From assembly GCA_023396115.1 (NCBI GenBank), contig JAEWXC010000091.1:1-41448 (forward strand): a stretch of 41,448 nucleotides of DNA. The letters are read 5' to 3'. This DNA comes from Actinomycetes bacterium (GTDB lineage: Bacteria; Actinomycetota; Actinomycetes; Propionibacteriales; Nocardioidaceae). A model generated the notes under the pieces. That model made no database searches and had not been told where the DNA came from. It saw only the letters and a program-made list of their open reading frames with translations. Both the position numbers and the translations under genes were made by a program. Shown here one piece after another: positions 24,408 to 32,952 of this stretch (positions are counted from its first letter, which is position 1; every line of letters starts with the position of its first letter).

Positions 24408-26345
24408 TCAATCGTGTGCTCGGCCATCCTCTGCCAGCGCGTCGAGGAGATCGCCGCGACGTTCGTAATACGTCTCGAGGGCGCGCAGCTTGATGTCCTC
24501 GTAGCCGCGTATGTGCTCGGGAAGCGCGGCGAACTCGAGTACCTGTGACGCATTGTCTTCTGATAGCCGATCCGTTGCCGCGCGCATTGACTCGACGTAG
24601 TCAGCAATTAGTGACGAGATCCGCGTCCCGCATGTCCTGCGGAGGGGTCTGCTCTAGCCTCGCTGGAACAGCCCCGTCGGCGACGTACTTCCGGCCTAGC
24701 CGGATGGCCTGCACGTTGCGTGTGACCTGGACGCCGTTGAGGTCGAGCGTCCACTCGATGTGCGCAGGCGCGATCCGCAGTGCGCCCCATGAACAGCGCC
24801 CCCGAGCAGGAAGACGTTTGCGTAGGCGCCGTCGCTGAGAATGTCTCCGATCTCGGCACGGACATCGACGAAGACGTTGTCGGAACGGTGCCCGCCCCAC
24901 TCGATCCGGTCGGTGAGCTCCTGTTGCGGGGGAAGGTGATCGACGGGTCGGAGACTATCGCGCCGGCCGGGGACACCGAGGTGGAGACCACGGCGAAGGT
25001 ACGCTCCGGGGCGATGACGGCCAGGTTGTTCTGGCTTGCGGCGACGAGAACGTCGCAGCCGAGGTAGAGATCGCAGTGCCCGGGGCCGATCTTGTTGTTG
25101 CCGACGATCTCGGAGCTCGACAGCCGTAGATGGGAGACGACGGCGCCACCCTTCTGGGCTAGGCCCAGCTGGTCCAGGCCGACCGAGTTGAGGCCTGCGT
25201 GGGAAGAGGCCGCAGTGAACACCTGGGCGACGGTCACCACACCGGTTCCGCCCACCCCTGTGATCCGCATCCTGAAGCCATCGGTACCGACCCGCACCTT
25301 CGGCTCTGGCAGGGTCGAGGCCCCGATCGTCAGGAGCGCCGCCGCGGTTGGTTCCTTGTGCTGGTCGACGCGGGGATGACCTCCACGAACGACGGGCAGT
25401 CGCCCTTGATGCAGGAGAAGTCGAGATTGCACGAGCCCTGGTGGATCTGGGTCTTGCGGCCTAACTCGGTCTCGACGGGGTGGACGGACAGGCAGTTCGA
25501 CCTGTCGCCGCATCCCTCACAGATGCCCTCGTTGATCATGATGCGCTTCTTGGGTGTCGTAGCCAGAACGCGCTTGCGCTTGCGCCGTAACTCGGTTGCG
25601 TACTCCTGCTCGTGGATGAGGACGGTGACACCGCTGACCTCGCGGCGAGCTCCTCCTGAACACTGATCAGTTCGTCGCGGTGGCGAATGCTGGTCCTGCG
25701 CGGGAGGCGGCCGCGTCCGAAGGCGCGCCTGGTGCGCTGGGGGTCGTCAGAGGCGACGACGATCTGCTGGACTCCTGCGGCCAGCAGTTCGGTGACGATC
25801 CGGGGGACGGTCATCTTGTCGACGGCGTCCTGCCCGCCGGTCATGGCGACGGTGTCGTTGTAGAGCAGCGTGTAGGTGATGTTGCTGCCGCCCGCGATCG
25901 CGTTGGGGATCGCCAGCGAGCCGGAGTTGTGGAAGGTGCCGTCGCCGAGGTTCTGGAACAGATGGTTGCGGGTGACGAACGGCGCCATCCCCCTCCAGGC
26001 GCGGCCGATAGTCTCACCGACACGCTCCTCCGGGAACAACGTCGTCATGCCGTGGCATCCGATGCCGGCACCGTTCAGGGCGCCGTCGGGCACGCGGGTG
26101 GAGCTGTTGTGGGGACAGCCGGAGCAGAAGTACGGCGTGCGCGGGAGGATCGGCCACAGGGTCGGCACACGCCGTACCTTCTGCCGGGTGTCGAGCCAGG
26201 TCGCGACCGACGTGCGCCCCCCGCGTTCGCGGATGCGCGGTGTGAGCCGTTGCGCGATGCAGTCGGCGGGGAGGTCGTTGTCGGCGCGGAAGAGCTCCTC
26301 GCCGTTCTCGTCGCGCTTGCTGTGGCCCCGGGGCGTATCGGCGGC
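24408..26345 (-). pseudogene. Decayed indolepyruvate:ferredoxin oxidoreductase (fused IorA/IorB type)
   Basis: Fragments of one roughly 1150-residue enzyme lie in order on the minus strand but in different frames. They are a TPP-binding region (TPYFCSGCPHNSST, about 26140), a Fe-S segment (INEGICEGCGDRSNCLSV, about 25520), the gamma domain (ITGVGGTGVVTVAQVF, about 25250, to about 24960), NGVQVTRNVQAIRLGRKYV (about 24720), and the C-terminus ending ALAEDGRAHD at 24408. Roughly the first 400 residues are missing and several frameshifts break the rest. It is non-functional. It sits as a scar between the cre operon and the pcaFIJ operon. Confidence 0.85.
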
Positions 26346-26481
26346 GGCGCGAGACCGAACTCGGTCAGGACTCGCACCGATTCGAGCCTGGTGTTCTCGT
26401 CGTCGGGCGAACGCGCGTGCTTCGGCTGCCACGAGGCGGTGCGTTCGGCGTACCGGACCGGGCCGGTCGACGGCGTCGAGG

Positions 26482-27156
26482 TCAGAGCGTGACGAGCGGT
26501 ACGCCGAGCCGGTCGCGCAGCTCGTCCACCGTCACGCCGTACGTGGCCCGCACCACCACCCCCTCGGGCCGGCCCACGTCGAACACCCCGTGGTCGGTGT
26601 AGACCCGGCTCACGCAGCCGACGCCGGTGAGCGGGTAGGTGCAGGCGGGGACCAGCTTGGGCGAGCCGTCCTTACCGAAGAGGGTCATCATCACGAAGAC
26701 GTCCTTGGCGCCGATGGCGAGGTCCATCGCGCCGCCGACGGCGGGGATCGCGCCGGGCTTGCCGGTGTGCCAGTTGGCGAGGTCGCCGTTGCCGGCGACC
26801 TGGTAGGCGCCGAGGACACAGACGTCGAGGTGACCGCCGCGCATCATGGCGAAGGAGTCGGCGTGGTGGAAGTACGACGCCCCAGGGAGCTCGGTGACCG
26901 GGACCTTGCCGGCGTTGGTGAGGTCGGCGTCGACGTCGTCGCCGTGGGCGGCGGGACCCATGCCGAGCATGCCGTTCTCGGTGTGGAGCACGACCTCCTG
27001 CTCGGCGGTGAGATGCTCGGCGATCTTCGTGGGCTGGCCGATGCCGAGGTTCACGAAGGAGCCGGGCGCGATGTCGGCGGCGACCACGGCGGCCAACTTG
27101 TCCATGGAGAGCGGGCCGGGGTCGGTGTGCTCGAAAGTGCGCAGCACGCTGGTCAT
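26482..27156 (-). CDS. pcaJ: 3-Oxoadipate CoA-transferase, subunit B
   Basis: 224 residues from ATG at 27156, which overlaps the pcaI stop (TGATG). Class I CoA-transferase beta subunit: VNLGIGQPTKIAEHL near the N-terminus and the active-site Glu in HTENGMLGMGP. With PcaI it moves CoA from succinyl-CoA to 3-oxoadipate. Succinyl-CoA:3-oxoacid (acetoacetate) CoA-transferase is a close alternative by sequence, but the neighbouring thiolase and the pca genes on the island favour 3-oxoadipate. Confidence 0.87.
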   Translation of the reverse strand: MTSVLRTFEHTDPGPLSMDKLAAVVAADIAPGSFVNLGIGQPTKIAEHLTAEQEVVLHTENGMLGMGPAAHGDDVDADLTNAGKVPVTELPGASYFHHADSFAMMRGGHLDVCVLGAYQVAGNGDLANWHTGKPGAIPAVGGAMDLAIGAKDVFVMMTLFGKDGSPKLVPACTYPLTGVGCVSRVYTDHGVFDVGRPEGVVVRATYGVTVDELRDRLGVPLVTL

Positions 27157-27851
27157 CAACGGGCTCCCTGCACGGTGTAGTGGCGGGCCTCGACTGCGAC
27201 CACCCGGTCGACGTAGATCGAGGGGGTGACCACGGCCTCGGGGTCCAGCGACCCGGTGGGGACTACCAAGCTGACCTGGGCGATGGTCGTGGCGGCCGCG
27301 GTGGCCATGACCGGCCCGAAGTTGCGGGCGGTCTTGCGGTAGACGAGGTTACCCATCCGATCGGCGACATGGGCGGAGATCAGCGCGTAGTCGCCCTTGA
27401 TGGGGTGCTCGAGGACGTACCTGCGTCCATCGATCTCGCGCGTCTCCCTCCCCTCGGCGAGCGGGGTGCCGACCGCGGTCGGGCAGTAGAAGGCACCGAT
27501 GCCGGCCCCCGCGGCGCGCATCCGCTCGGCGAGGTTGCCCTGGGGGACGACCTCGAGCTCGACCCTGCCGGCGAGGTAGAGCTCGTCGAAGACGTAGGAG
27601 TCGGCCTGCCGCGGGAACGAGCAGACCACCTTGCGCACCCGGCCCGCCTTGAGCAGCGCGGCCAGGCCCACCTCGCCGTTGCCGGCGTTGTTGGCGACGA
27701 TGGTCAGGTCCTTAGCGCCCTGTCGGATCAGCGCGTCGATCAGGTCGAAGGGCATCCCGGCAAGACCGAACCCGCCGACCAGCACGGTGGCGCCGTCCTC
27801 GATCCCGGCGACCGCCTCGTCAGCGGTCTCCAGCACGGCGGTGCGGCTCAT
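27156..27851 (-). CDS. pcaI: 3-Oxoadipate CoA-transferase, subunit A
   Basis: 231 residues from ATG at 27851, overlapping the pcaF stop by four bases. Class I CoA-transferase alpha subunit: VLVGGFGLAGMPFDLIDALI (about residues 22-41), LTIVANNAGNGEVGLAALL, and GAFYCPTAVGTPLAEG. It forms the enzyme with the next gene product. Upstream same-frame open sequence inside pcaF is a shadow. Confidence 0.88.
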   Translation of the reverse strand: MSRTAVLETADEAVAGIEDGATVLVGGFGLAGMPFDLIDALIRQGAKDLTIVANNAGNGEVGLAALLKAGRVRKVVCSFPRQADSYVFDELYLAGRVELEVVPQGNLAERMRAAGAGIGAFYCPTAVGTPLAEGRETREIDGRRYVLEHPIKGDYALISAHVADRMGNLVYRKTARNFGPVMATAAATTIAQVSLVVPTGSLDPEAVVTPSIYVDRVVAVEARHYTVQGAR

Positions 27852-29056
27852 CGGACGCCTCCCCCGGTGTGGTCGGTGGCTGCGACATTCTCCAGGACGA
27901 CAGCGAGGGCCTGCCCCACGCCGATACAGATCGCGGCCACGCCCCATCGCCCGCCACTTTCCACCAGCCGGGCGGCCAGAGTGCCGAGCAACCGCGCACC
28001 GGAAGCGCCGAGAGGATGACCCAGGGCGATCGCACCACCCTTGGCATTGACGATCTCCGGGTCGATCCCCCATGCGTCCTGGCAGGCCAAGGTCTGCACG
28101 GCGAAGGCCTCGTTGACCTCGACCGCCGCGACATCCTCCCAGGCGATGCCCGCGCGGGCGAGCGCCTTGTTCGCGGCCTCCACCGGCGCGAAGCCGAAGT
28201 CCTGCGGGTCCAGCGCGTGCACTCCGCGGCCGGCGATCCGGGCGAGCGGCTCGACGCCGATCCGCTCGGCGGCGGCACCCGAGCCGAGGACCAGCGCGGC
28301 GGCGCCGTCGCTGAGCGGGCTGGCGTTGCCGGCGGTGATCGAGCCGTCCTTGCGGAAGGCGGGCCTCAGGCCGCTGAGGGACTCGACGGTGCTGCCGGGC
28401 CGGATGCCCTCGTCGCGGAGCACATCGTCGCCGACAGGGACCACCAGCTCGTCGTAGAACCCGGCCCCCCAGGCCGCGTCGGCGAGCTGGTGGGAACGCG
28501 CGGCGAAGGCGTCCTGACGCTCGCGAGAGATCGCGAACCGCTCGGCCAGCCGCTCGTTGCACTCGCCGAGCGAGAGGGTCCACTCCTCCGGCATCCGCTC
28601 GTTGACGAGCCGCCAGCCGAGCGTCGTTGAGACCGCGGTGGCGTTGCCGGCGGGGAAGGCGCGGTCGGGCTTGGGCAGCACCCACGGCGCCCGGGTCATC
28701 GACTCGACGCCGCCGACAACGACCACCTCGGCGTCACCGGTCTCGATCGCACGGGAGCCCGAGATCGCGGCGTCCAGCGAGGAGCCGCACAAGCGATTGA
28801 CCGTCGTGGCGGGCACCGAGGTCGGCAGCCCGGCGAGCAGCACGGCCATCCGGCCGACATTGCGGTTGTCCTCGCCGGCCTGGTTCGCGCAGCCCCACAG
28901 CACGTCGGCGATCCCGGCCGGGTCGAGCCCGGGGACCTTGGCCAGTACGCCGGACAGGACGGCGGCGGCGAGGTCGTCAGGCCGGAGCCCGGCCAGGGCG
29001 CCGTTGAACCGGCCGAAGGAGGTCCGGGCGCTGGCGTAGAGGTAGCTGTCGGTCAC
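27848..29056 (-). CDS. pcaF: 3-Oxoadipyl-CoA thiolase
   Basis: 402 residues from GTG at 29056; no better ATG exists. Thiolase with catalytic Cys in VNRLCGSSLDA (about residue 91), His in GGAIALGHPLGASGAR and the second Cys in AAICIGVGQALA. The N-terminus ARTSFGRFNGAL is typical for PcaF. It cleaves 3-oxoadipyl-CoA to succinyl-CoA and acetyl-CoA, the last step of the route. The internal VGWGCANQAGEDNRNV-type block is read here as VLWGCANQAGEDNRNV, as in true 3-oxoadipyl-CoA thiolases. First gene of the pcaFIJ operon, divergent from a LysR regulator. Confidence 0.9.
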   Translation of the reverse strand: MTDSYLYASARTSFGRFNGALAGLRPDDLAAAVLSGVLAKVPGLDPAGIADVLWGCANQAGEDNRNVGRMAVLLAGLPTSVPATTVNRLCGSSLDAAISGSRAIETGDAEVVVVGGVESMTRAPWVLPKPDRAFPAGNATAVSTTLGWRLVNERMPEEWTLSLGECNERLAERFAISRERQDAFAARSHQLADAAWGAGFYDELVVPVGDDVLRDEGIRPGSTVESLSGLRPAFRKDGSITAGNASPLSDGAAALVLGSGAAAERIGVEPLARIAGRGVHALDPQDFGFAPVEAANKALARAGIAWEDVAAVEVNEAFAVQTLACQDAWGIDPEIVNAKGGAIALGHPLGASGARLLGTLAARLVESGGRWGVAAICIGVGQALAVVLENVAATDHTGGGVR

Positions 29057-29136
29057 CTCGCCACGGTAGGAGCCAGAATTGATGCAGTCCAATACGGATA
29101 TCCACGTGATTGATAACCCTAATGCATAATTGGATC
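29057..29136. promoter_or_regulatory. AT-rich divergent promoter region between pcaF and the LysR gene
   Basis: An 80-bp stretch much richer in A and T than its surroundings. It contains ATAACC (29113-29118), the half-site reported for PcaQ-type LysR operators, followed by a weak partner, and the palindrome ATGCAT (29122-29127). It is the expected place for promoters of both genes and for LysR binding. No exact promoter boxes can be fixed. Confidence 0.45.
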
Positions 29137-30027
29137 GTGGAGATCCGACACCTCCGATCTTTTGTCGCGCTCGCCGAGGAGCAGCACTTCGGCCGCGCCG
29201 CCGAGCGCCTGCACCTGGCCCAGCCGGCACTCTCGCAGCAGCTGAAGAGCCTGGAGCGACGGGTCGGGCAGCGCCTCGTCGACCGCTCCACCCGCCGCGT
29301 CGAGCTCACCGAGGCCGGGCGTCTGCTCGCGGGGCGGGCGCGGGCGATCCTCGCCGAGGTGGACCGGGCGAGCGCCGACCTCGACCTGCTTGGCCAGGGC
29401 CGGTCGGGCCGGGTCCGGATCGGCTTCGTCGGTACGGCGACGTACGAGGTGCTGCCGGAGGTCGCCCAGCAGGTGCGGGCCGAGCTGCCCGACCTCGAGC
29501 TGGAGCTGCATGGCGAGCTGCTCGGCCCCGACCTCCTGGACCGGGTGCGCACCGACGAGCTCGACCTGGCCGCCGTCCGCCCCGGCCCGGTGCTGCCGGC
29601 CGACCTGGTCGTGGAGCACCTGCGCGACGAGCCGCTCGTCGCCGTGCTGCCCGCGCGCCATCCCCGCGCACTCGGCAAACAGGTCGCGCTGGCCCACCTC
29701 GCCGGCGACCCCCTCGTCACTCACCCAGCTGGCCAGCGCTCGACGATGCAGCCGCTCGCGCTGGAGGCCTGTCGCGCCGCGGGCTTCGAGCCCGACGTGA
29801 TCGAGGTCGGCGAGACCAGCACCCTGGTCACCTTCGTCGCGGCCGGCCTGGGCTTCGGCCTCGTCCCCGCCTCGGTCCGCGCGCTGCGCCTCGACGGCGT
29901 CGCCTACCTGCCACTGCGCGGACCGGCCCGCCTGCGACCGACCGTGCCGCTCGCCCTCGCCCACCGACCGAATCCCAGTCCGGCCGCCCAGCGGGTCGCG
30001 GCACTGCTGCGCCGGATCGTCAGCTGA
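29137..30027 (+). CDS. LysR-family regulator of pcaFIJ
   Basis: About 296 residues from GTG at 29137 (V-E-I-R-H-L-R-S-F, the usual LysR start); ATG at 29122 would add five residues. The N-terminal winged HTH is FGRAAERLHLAQPALSQQLKSLE (about residues 17-39). The C-terminal periplasmic-binding-like effector domain starts VRIGFVGTATYEVLP and ends in SPAAQRVAALLRRIV. Divergent position to pcaF suggests it activates pcaFIJ, with 3-oxoadipate or protocatechuate as possible inducer. Effector and direction of control are inferred. An ISL3 remnant follows about 100 bp downstream. Confidence 0.87.
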   Translation: MEIRHLRSFVALAEEQHFGRAAERLHLAQPALSQQLKSLERRVGQRLVDRSTRRVELTEAGRLLAGRARAILAEVDRASADLDLLGQGRSGRVRIGFVGTATYEVLPEVAQQVRAELPDLELELHGELLGPDLLDRVRTDELDLAAVRPGPVLPADLVVEHLRDEPLVAVLPARHPRALGKQVALAHLAGDPLVTHPAGQRSTMQPLALEACRAAGFEPDVIEVGETSTLVTFVAAGLGFGLVPASVRALRLDGVAYLPLRGPARLRPTVPLALAHRPNPSPAAQRVAALLRRIVS

Positions 30028-30130
30028 CGGGGCGCCATCCAAGCGCCCTACCGACTGCGGGCTGTCGTAGTGAGCGTTGATCGCGCCTGGCCCATTTTCG
30101 CTAGGCCGGTGTGCGCGTGGAGTCGTGGGC

Positions 30131-30922
30131 TCCTACAAGCGCGGCTACAAGTACCTGACCATCGTGGTCGACCACGACACCGGCCGACTCATCTGGGCCG
30201 GCGTCGGTCGCGACAAGGCCACCGTGAGGGCGTTCTTCGACGCCCTCGGTGAAGAACGCAGCGCCCAGATCACCCACGTCTCAGCCGACGGCGCGGACTG
30301 GATCGGGCAGGTCGTGACCGAACGCTGCCCCAACGCGGTGAGATGCGCGGACCCGTTCCACGTCGTGAAGTGGGCCAGCGCGGCACTCGACGAGGTCCGC
30401 CGCCAGGCATGGAACGCTGCCCGCGGCGACACCCGCGCCCTGCGAGCCCAACGCGCACTCGGCCGCACGAACCGGTCGAGTGGTCATGCCAAGGCGCTGA
30501 AGAGCTCGAGGTTCGCGTTGTGGAAGAACCCCGAGAACCTCACCACCCGCCAAGCCGCGAAACTCGCGTGGATCGCGAAGGCCGAGCCGACCCTGCACCG
30601 CGCCTACCTGCTCAAAGAAGGTCTGCGGCTGGTGTTCCAACTCCCCTACGAGGAGGCCATCGTGGCGCTGGACGCCTGCATCGAGTGGGCACGCCGCTGC
30701 CGGATCGAACGGTTCGTGAAACTGCAACACACCATCGTCGCCTACCGCACCGAGATCCTCGCCTCGATCGAGCACGGCCTGTCCAACGGACTCATCGAGT
30801 CGGTCAACACCAAGATCCGCCTCATCACCCGCATGGCCTTCGGGTTCGCCAGCCCCGACGCCCTCATCGCCCTGGCCATGCTCAACCTCGGCGGCCACCG
30901 GCCCACCCTGCCGGGCCGATGA
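30131..30922 (+). pseudogene. N-terminally truncated ISL3-family transposase
   Basis: Homology starts at SYKRGYKYLTIVVDHDTGRL, the region just after the first catalytic Asp of ISL3 transposases (normally in a GIDE-like motif), which is lost. The second Asp (VSADGADWI) and the Glu (SNGLIESVNTKIRL) remain. About 264 residues survive of a usual 400-440. The HTH/zinc-finger N-terminus and the first Asp are missing, so it cannot be active. An in-frame ATG at 30077 gives an open frame with unrelated leader sequence. Confidence 0.85.
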
Positions 30923-30945
30923 CCCACGGATCAGTCACAAGAGCC
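30131..30945 (+). mobile_element. 3' remnant of an ISL3-family element
   Basis: The transposase homology begins abruptly at about 30131. The right terminus survives: the complement of 30923-30945 reads GGCTCTTGTGACTGATCCG, which looks like an ISL3-type inverted repeat ending in GGCTCTT. No matching left end occurs upstream, so the 5' half was deleted, probably when this segment joined the catabolic genes. Confidence 0.75.
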
Positions 30946-31152
30946 GAATTTGCTCCTGTTGCCCTCCAGCGCAAACGGCAGAAGAGTTGCATCGACTCGA
31001 TCCGCGTCGGAGTCATCGCCAGACTGTCTCTGTTTCGCGGCGTACACCGCGGTCCCGGCAGCCGCGGCGAGGGCAGTGCCGATGCCGGGCGTCAACAGGT
31101 CAATCCCCTCGAAGATCTGGCCGAGGTTCAAACCAACAACGGATCCTGCCAA
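30931..31152 (-). CDS. Small hydrophobic hypothetical protein, C-terminus in the ISL3 end
   Basis: A frame of about 73 residues. It holds a hydrophobic stretch (GIGTALAAAAGTAVYAA) after GQIFEGIDLLTPG, consistent with one or two membrane segments, then a charged tail QRQSGDDSDADR. In-frame codons upstream back to a stop at about 31190 add HWIGILA, but no good start exists except TTG at 31152. The last residues (GSCD) and the stop are encoded by the ISL3 terminus, so the original C-terminus was probably replaced. Not recognised; may be a damaged gene. Confidence 0.35.
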   Translation of the reverse strand: MAGSVVGLNLGQIFEGIDLLTPGIGTALAAAAGTAVYAAKQRQSGDDSDADRVDATLLPFALEGNRSKFGSCD

Positions 31153-31640
31153 GGCGAGGATGCCGATCCAGTGCTCGAGTCGAGTCGTGACTTCCCCTCA
31201 CATTCGTTGGCCTTTCGCTCAGGCCGTCGGGAACCACATTCCCTTCCCAGGACAGCAAGCACCAAAACCGGTTGACGAACGCGGTCACTCCTCCGCCGCC
31301 CGCCCCGTGTCTGCCCTGCGCCGTGGCGGTCGACCAGTGCCCCACCCACGCCGGCCGGCCCTGACGTGCCTGCGGTGGCCAGCTGCACCGCATCGTCGTC
31401 GACGAGGGCTACGACACCCATCCGTGTTGCGACCGCCCGGACACGACCGGTTCCCAGGCCGTCCTCGAGCACACGGCACAGATGCTCGCCGCCACACTGC
31501 TGGCCCAGCCGGCCTGAGCACCGGCCAGGCCCCGCGTTCAACCCAGTTCGGCCGCGGTGATCGCCCGGGCCCTCGGTCCGCACATAGGTGACCAGGAGGA
31601 CCGGCGCAGCTGGTGCCGGTCCACGGGATCCATGGGGGTT
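31153..31640. other. Backbone stretch without a clear intact gene
   Basis: Apart from the coding remnant at 31371..31517 I see no supported gene in these 488 bp. Open frames in all phases have Arg/Pro-rich compositions typical of GC-rich shadows. Confidence 0.5.
31371..31517 (+). pseudogene. Remnant or unstarted small ORF with CGGxLHRIVVDEG motif
   Basis: A 48-codon frame reads C-G-G-Q-L-H-R-I-V-V-D-E-G-Y-D-T-H-P-C-C-D-R and ends LAATLLAQPA. Codon use and composition look like a real protein, with Cys pairs suggesting a zinc-ribbon-like piece. There is no start codon between its upstream TGA and the motif. The preceding frame gives a plausible GPDVPA lead-in, so a frameshift just before 31371 is likely. 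I do not recognise the family. Confidence 0.35.
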
Positions 31641-31644
31641 CACA

Positions 31645-31875
31645 ATGAGTGACGCCGCTCGCGAGGAAGCCGCGCTCGAGGAAGAGGCGCGACAGCGCGC
31701 CGAGGAGATCAGGGCCAGCGAGGAGGCAGCCGCCCAGGCCGCGGCCGCCGACACCGGCCCCTCCCCCGACGCCGAGATCGCGCAGGTTCACCGGTCCGGC
31801 CGCCAGCACGACCACACCGACACCGCCGCATACCAACGGCCCCAGCTCGGCCGCCGCCGCGGCCCGCGCCGGTAG
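31645..31875 (+). CDS. Small Ala/Glu-rich coiled-coil protein
   Basis: 76 residues from ATG at 31645. Residues 1-35 are almost all Ala, Glu and Arg (EEAALEEEARQRAEEIRASEE), which should form a single charged helix or coiled coil. The C-terminus is basic (RRRGPRR). No family recognised. The next small gene starts ten bases after its stop with a good ribosome-binding site, so the two may be co-expressed. It belongs to the island backbone. Confidence 0.5.
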   Translation: MSDAAREEAALEEEARQRAEEIRASEEAAAQAAAADTGPSPDAEIAQVHRSGRQHDHTDTAAYQRPQLGRRRGPRR

Positions 31876-31884
31876 GAGGCCGCG

Positions 31885-32046
31885 ATGGCTACCGCACTCG
31901 CGCCGACCACCGGCCCCTCGACCGTCCGCTGGGTCGACTGCTCGCACAAGCTGGGTTCGCTGCCGTGCATGAACCACAAGCCGCACGAGGGCGACGGCCG
32001 CGGCTGCGTGCATCACTCCACGTCCGGCTTCGTCGACGACGAGTAG
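31885..32046 (+). CDS. 53-residue Cys/His-rich protein
   Basis: ATG at 31885 follows TAGGAGG eight bases upstream, a strong ribosome-binding site. The product contains VDCSHKLGSLPCMNHKPHEG and then GRGCVHHS: three Cys and five His within about 28 residues, spaced like a small metal-binding knuckle. It has no membrane segment. I do not recognise it. The good start signal and composition make it more believable than most short frames here. Confidence 0.55.
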   Translation: MATALAPTTGPSTVRWVDCSHKLGSLPCMNHKPHEGDGRGCVHHSTSGFVDDE

Positions 32047-32085
32047 CCCACGTCGGGCCGCCGCGCGACCCGCCAGCGAACAGCC

Positions 32086-32952
32086 TCAGCCGTGCACCAG
32101 GTGCAGCCGCGGCCGCTGAGGCTGCTCGACGGCGGCCTCCAGCTGCCGCATCCGCTCGAGCGTCATCGGGTGCCCGAAGCGCCGCAGCAGACCTGCCAGC
32201 ACGGGACCGAGACCGCGCGCGAGCACGAACCGGTCGGCCTCGGCCTCAATGCGGGGCCCGATCTGCCGGCCTGCTGCTGGCACCAGGTAGGTCAACGCGA
32301 CGACCGCGCCGCCGAGCAGCCCAGGCGCGGCACGTCCCTCGGCGACCGACTGCACCACGCAGATGACCCCCACGACGCCCCGCAGCCTCCAGGCCAGCCG
32401 CATGAACGGAAGCCAGGCGAACGCCCGGCCCACGCCGCGGAACGTCGCCACCACCACTCGCCACGGCGTCGTCGCCGCGAGCACCGCCAGCTCCAGCCTC
32501 GGCCGAAGCGCCTGATGTCGGCCGACAGCATGAGCCACCGCGGCGGCCGCCTCCGCGCCAGTCACGCCACCGCGGTACGTCGCCTCGACCAGCCCAGGGC
32601 TGACCACCACGGTGCGCCGGCCGATCGCCGCCGCCACCGGGGTGCTCGGCCGCTGCACACGGCGTACGAACAACGCGCCGACGTCGACGCCGCGGCCGCC
32701 CAGCTCGGCCAGCACCGGCGCCAGCACGCCGTACTCGGCCTCGGTCGCCGGCCGCGACCTGGTCAGCGCGGCGATCGCCGGCTCCTGCAGCTGCCCCAGC
32801 GCGAGCGCGACCAGCAGGCCGCCCGCAGCCATGAACACCACCAGGCCAAGCGCCGGCGGGAGCAGGGCGCACACCACCACGGTGAGGACGAAGCTCGCCA
32901 GCAGTGCCGGCCCAAGCGTCACCACCCTCAGCACGGTCATCGGGCACCTCAT
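32086..32952 (-). CDS. M48-like membrane protein with a degenerate zinc site
   Basis: 288 residues from ATG at 32952, five bases after GGAGGAGG; the ATG at 32967 lies inside that site. Two N-terminal hydrophobic segments (about residues 5-30 and 32-50) precede a domain like M48 peptidases. It has a TPVAAAIGRRTVVVSPGLVEA strand region and the helix AAAAVAHAVGRHQA, where active members have HExxH. EAEADRFVL follows later, matching the third-ligand motif. The catalytic Glu is replaced by Ala and the second His is displaced. It may be a non-peptidase relative or regulator. It is transcribed opposite to its neighbours. Confidence 0.65.
   Translation of the reverse strand: MRCPMTVLRVVTLGPALLASFVLTVVVCALLPPALGLVVFMAAGGLLVALALGQLQEPAIAALTRSRPATEAEYGVLAPVLAELGGRGVDVGALFVRRVQRPSTPVAAAIGRRTVVVSPGLVEATYRGGVTGAEAAAAVAHAVGRHQALRPRLELAVLAATTPWRVVVATFRGVGRAFAWLPFMRLAWRLRGVVGVICVVQSVAEGRAAPGLLGGAVVALTYLVPAAGRQIGPRIEAEADRFVLARGLGPVLAGLLRRFGHPMTLERMRQLEAAVEQPQRPRLHLVHG

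Noticed and set aside
26346..26481. Additional conserved exon of the decayed oxidoreductase upstream of 26345
   Set aside because: The frame reads PVRYAERTASWQPKHARS without similarity to that enzyme; it is probably rearranged DNA, so it was left out of the pseudogene.
7982..30945. Catabolic block as a composite transposon
   Set aside because: The flanking elements belong to different families (IS21/IS3/IS110 versus ISL3) and the ISL3 copy lacks one end, so no pair of matching ends could move the block.
31285..32016. Large minus-strand open frames across the 31-32 kb region
   Set aside because: They overlap better supported small plus-strand genes and have shadow-like composition without motifs.
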